Positions 4,843 through 5,538 of a DNA stretch of 5,538 bases are shown here, piece after piece; the first letter of the stretch is position 1; every line of letters starts with the position of its first letter. The notes under the pieces are model-generated. The model was not told the DNA's origin, did no database searches, and worked only from the letters and a program-made list of their open reading frames with translations. A program made the position numbers and the translations under genes. The DNA is from an uncultured Synechococcus sp. (lineage in GTDB: Bacteria; Cyanobacteriota; Cyanobacteriia; PCC-6307; Cyanobiaceae): contig CAJWAH010000101.1 in NCBI GenBank assembly GCA_913020095.1, forward strand, positions 1-5,538, read 5' to 3'.

Positions 4843-5538
4843 GTGCATCGGGGCCTGCGATGGTGCTGCTGGGCCTACCCCTGGTGCTGGGTGGAGCGAT
4901 CTTGGCTTGGATCCTGCAGGGCCAACAGCCCAACTCTCGAGCTCTTTCCGAGGCGTTGGTGGATGAACTCCTCGATCAGCACAGCAGCCATCAGCCAGCA
5001 GCGGCGGCAGCCTCGGCCACTACGCAGGGGTTAACCGTTCCCCCCTTGGCAGCGCAGCCCGCGTTGTCCATTCGTGTGATGCTCCATGAGGCTTTAGGTC
5101 CGGTGTCGATTCACAACGGAGAGCGCAGCGAGACGCTGGACTGCCGAAGCGGTCAACTGAGTGGCGCCCTACAGCCATTGGGACCTGAGCGCTGGTTCCA
5201 GGCAGCTGCAGGGAAGTCCGTCGGCCTGAATCAACAGCGGTACCGCGGCGGCGTGCAGGTGCTCTGCCAGGGCAACAGGCTCTTGGTGGTCAACCATCTG
5301 CCCTTAGAGGACTACATCAGCTCAGTGGTTGGCGCTGAGATGCCCAGTCACTGGCCCGCTGAGGCCTTAAGGGCGCAAGCGGTTGCAGCCCGTTCTTACG
5401 CCATGGCTCACCTGGCCAGACCAGCCAGTAAGGCGTGGAATCTTGGGGCCACCACCCGATGGCAGGCCTACGGGGGACTGGGCACAGAGAGCAACAGCAG
5501 TCGCAAGGCAGCGGCTGACACGCAAGGGCTGATCTTGA
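4818..5538 (+). CDS. SpoIID/LytB-domain protein, membrane-anchored (3' end outside window)
   Basis: The frame stays open to the window end, giving 240 residues of a longer protein. A hydrophobic stretch at 14-33 (AMVLLGLPLVLGG...) follows a short basic N-terminus and is probably a signal peptide or membrane anchor. A polar Ala/Gln/Ser-rich linker spans about 34-75. The SpoIID domain then begins, with RYRGG (137-141), LPLEDYISSVVGAEMP (161-176) and WPAEALRAQAVAARSYA (179-195). E174 in the GAEMP motif aligns with the catalytic glutamate of SpoIID lytic transglycosylases, which cut glycan strands. In a cyanobacterium the likely role is envelope peptidoglycan turnover, not sporulation. The ATG at 4818 overlaps the upstream gene by 25 bp. 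The alternative ATG at 4860, with a weak GGGG upstream, would leave a shorter, uncharged N-terminus. Confidence 0.9.
   Translation, partial: MARFASQLSASGPAMVLLGLPLVLGGAILAWILQGQQPNSRALSEALVDELLDQHSSHQPAAAAASATTQGLTVPPLAAQPALSIRVMLHEALGPVSIHNGERSETLDCRSGQLSGALQPLGPERWFQAAAGKSVGLNQQRYRGGVQVLCQGNRLLVVNHLPLEDYISSVVGAEMPSHWPAEALRAQAVAARSYAMAHLARPASKAWNLGATTRWQAYGGLGTESNSSRKAAADTQGLIL

Noticed and set aside
4757..5034. Plus-strand open frames of 69 and 63 codons overlapping the phzF end and the SpoIID start
   Set aside because: They are out of frame with the SpoIID-domain gene, whose own frame runs open from 4818 to the window end with clear domain motifs.
1..5538. tRNA, rRNA, CRISPR array, insertion sequence or phage remnants
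   Set aside because: No cloverleaf, repeat-spacer pattern, transposase-like protein or terminal inverted repeats were seen by eye on either strand; almost the whole window is coding.

Overview
The window looks like a chromosomal stretch from a marine picocyanobacterium (Synechococcus/Cyanobium type). The reasons are compact GC-rich coding DNA with gene overlaps of a few bases, a cobalamin-dependent methionine synthase with a cyanobacterial-style PPFWGT activation domain, a DUF4090-type small protein (a family I know as cyanobacterial), and an unusually short GpsA. No HIP1 octamer (GCGATCGC) is visible, which fits the marine picocyanobacteria better than many freshwater relatives. This assignment is inference from protein character; no database search was possible.

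Layout. (1) Bases 1-1314 hold the C-terminal part of metH, cut by the window start. (2) Bases 1349-1621 encode a 90-aa DUF4090-like protein on the same strand. It converges, with a 6-bp gap, on a 76-aa very acidic unknown protein on the minus strand (1628-1858). (3) A short spacer follows that contains a 13-bp palindrome and a possible 31-codon leader ORF. The leader's stop overlaps the GTG start of a DUF2237 protein (1968-2381). (4) The DUF2237 gene converges on, and overlaps by 45 bp, a minus-strand short-chain dehydrogenase/reductase (2337-3053). (5) The reductase is divergent from gpsA, with 50 bp between start codons. gpsA (3104-4009), a phzF-family gene (4006-4842) and a membrane-anchored SpoIID/LytB-domain gene (4818 to beyond the window end) form a tightly overlapping plus-strand operon.

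How the genes work together. MetH makes methionine, and so S-adenosylmethionine. GpsA makes sn-glycerol-3-phosphate for membrane lipids, and the SpoIID-domain protein probably acts on peptidoglycan, so the downstream operon has a loose envelope theme. The PhzF-like protein and the SDR are oxidoreductase/isomerase-fold enzymes of unknown substrate. There is no mobile element, CRISPR array, tRNA or rRNA that I can see.

This is mostly ordinary core genome. The points most worth a second look are two near-identical GC-rich hairpins placed just ahead of two start codons, the possible coupled leader ORF ahead of DUF2237, the shortened GpsA nucleotide-binding domain, and the acidic mini-protein. I did not find evidence for a large undescribed system.
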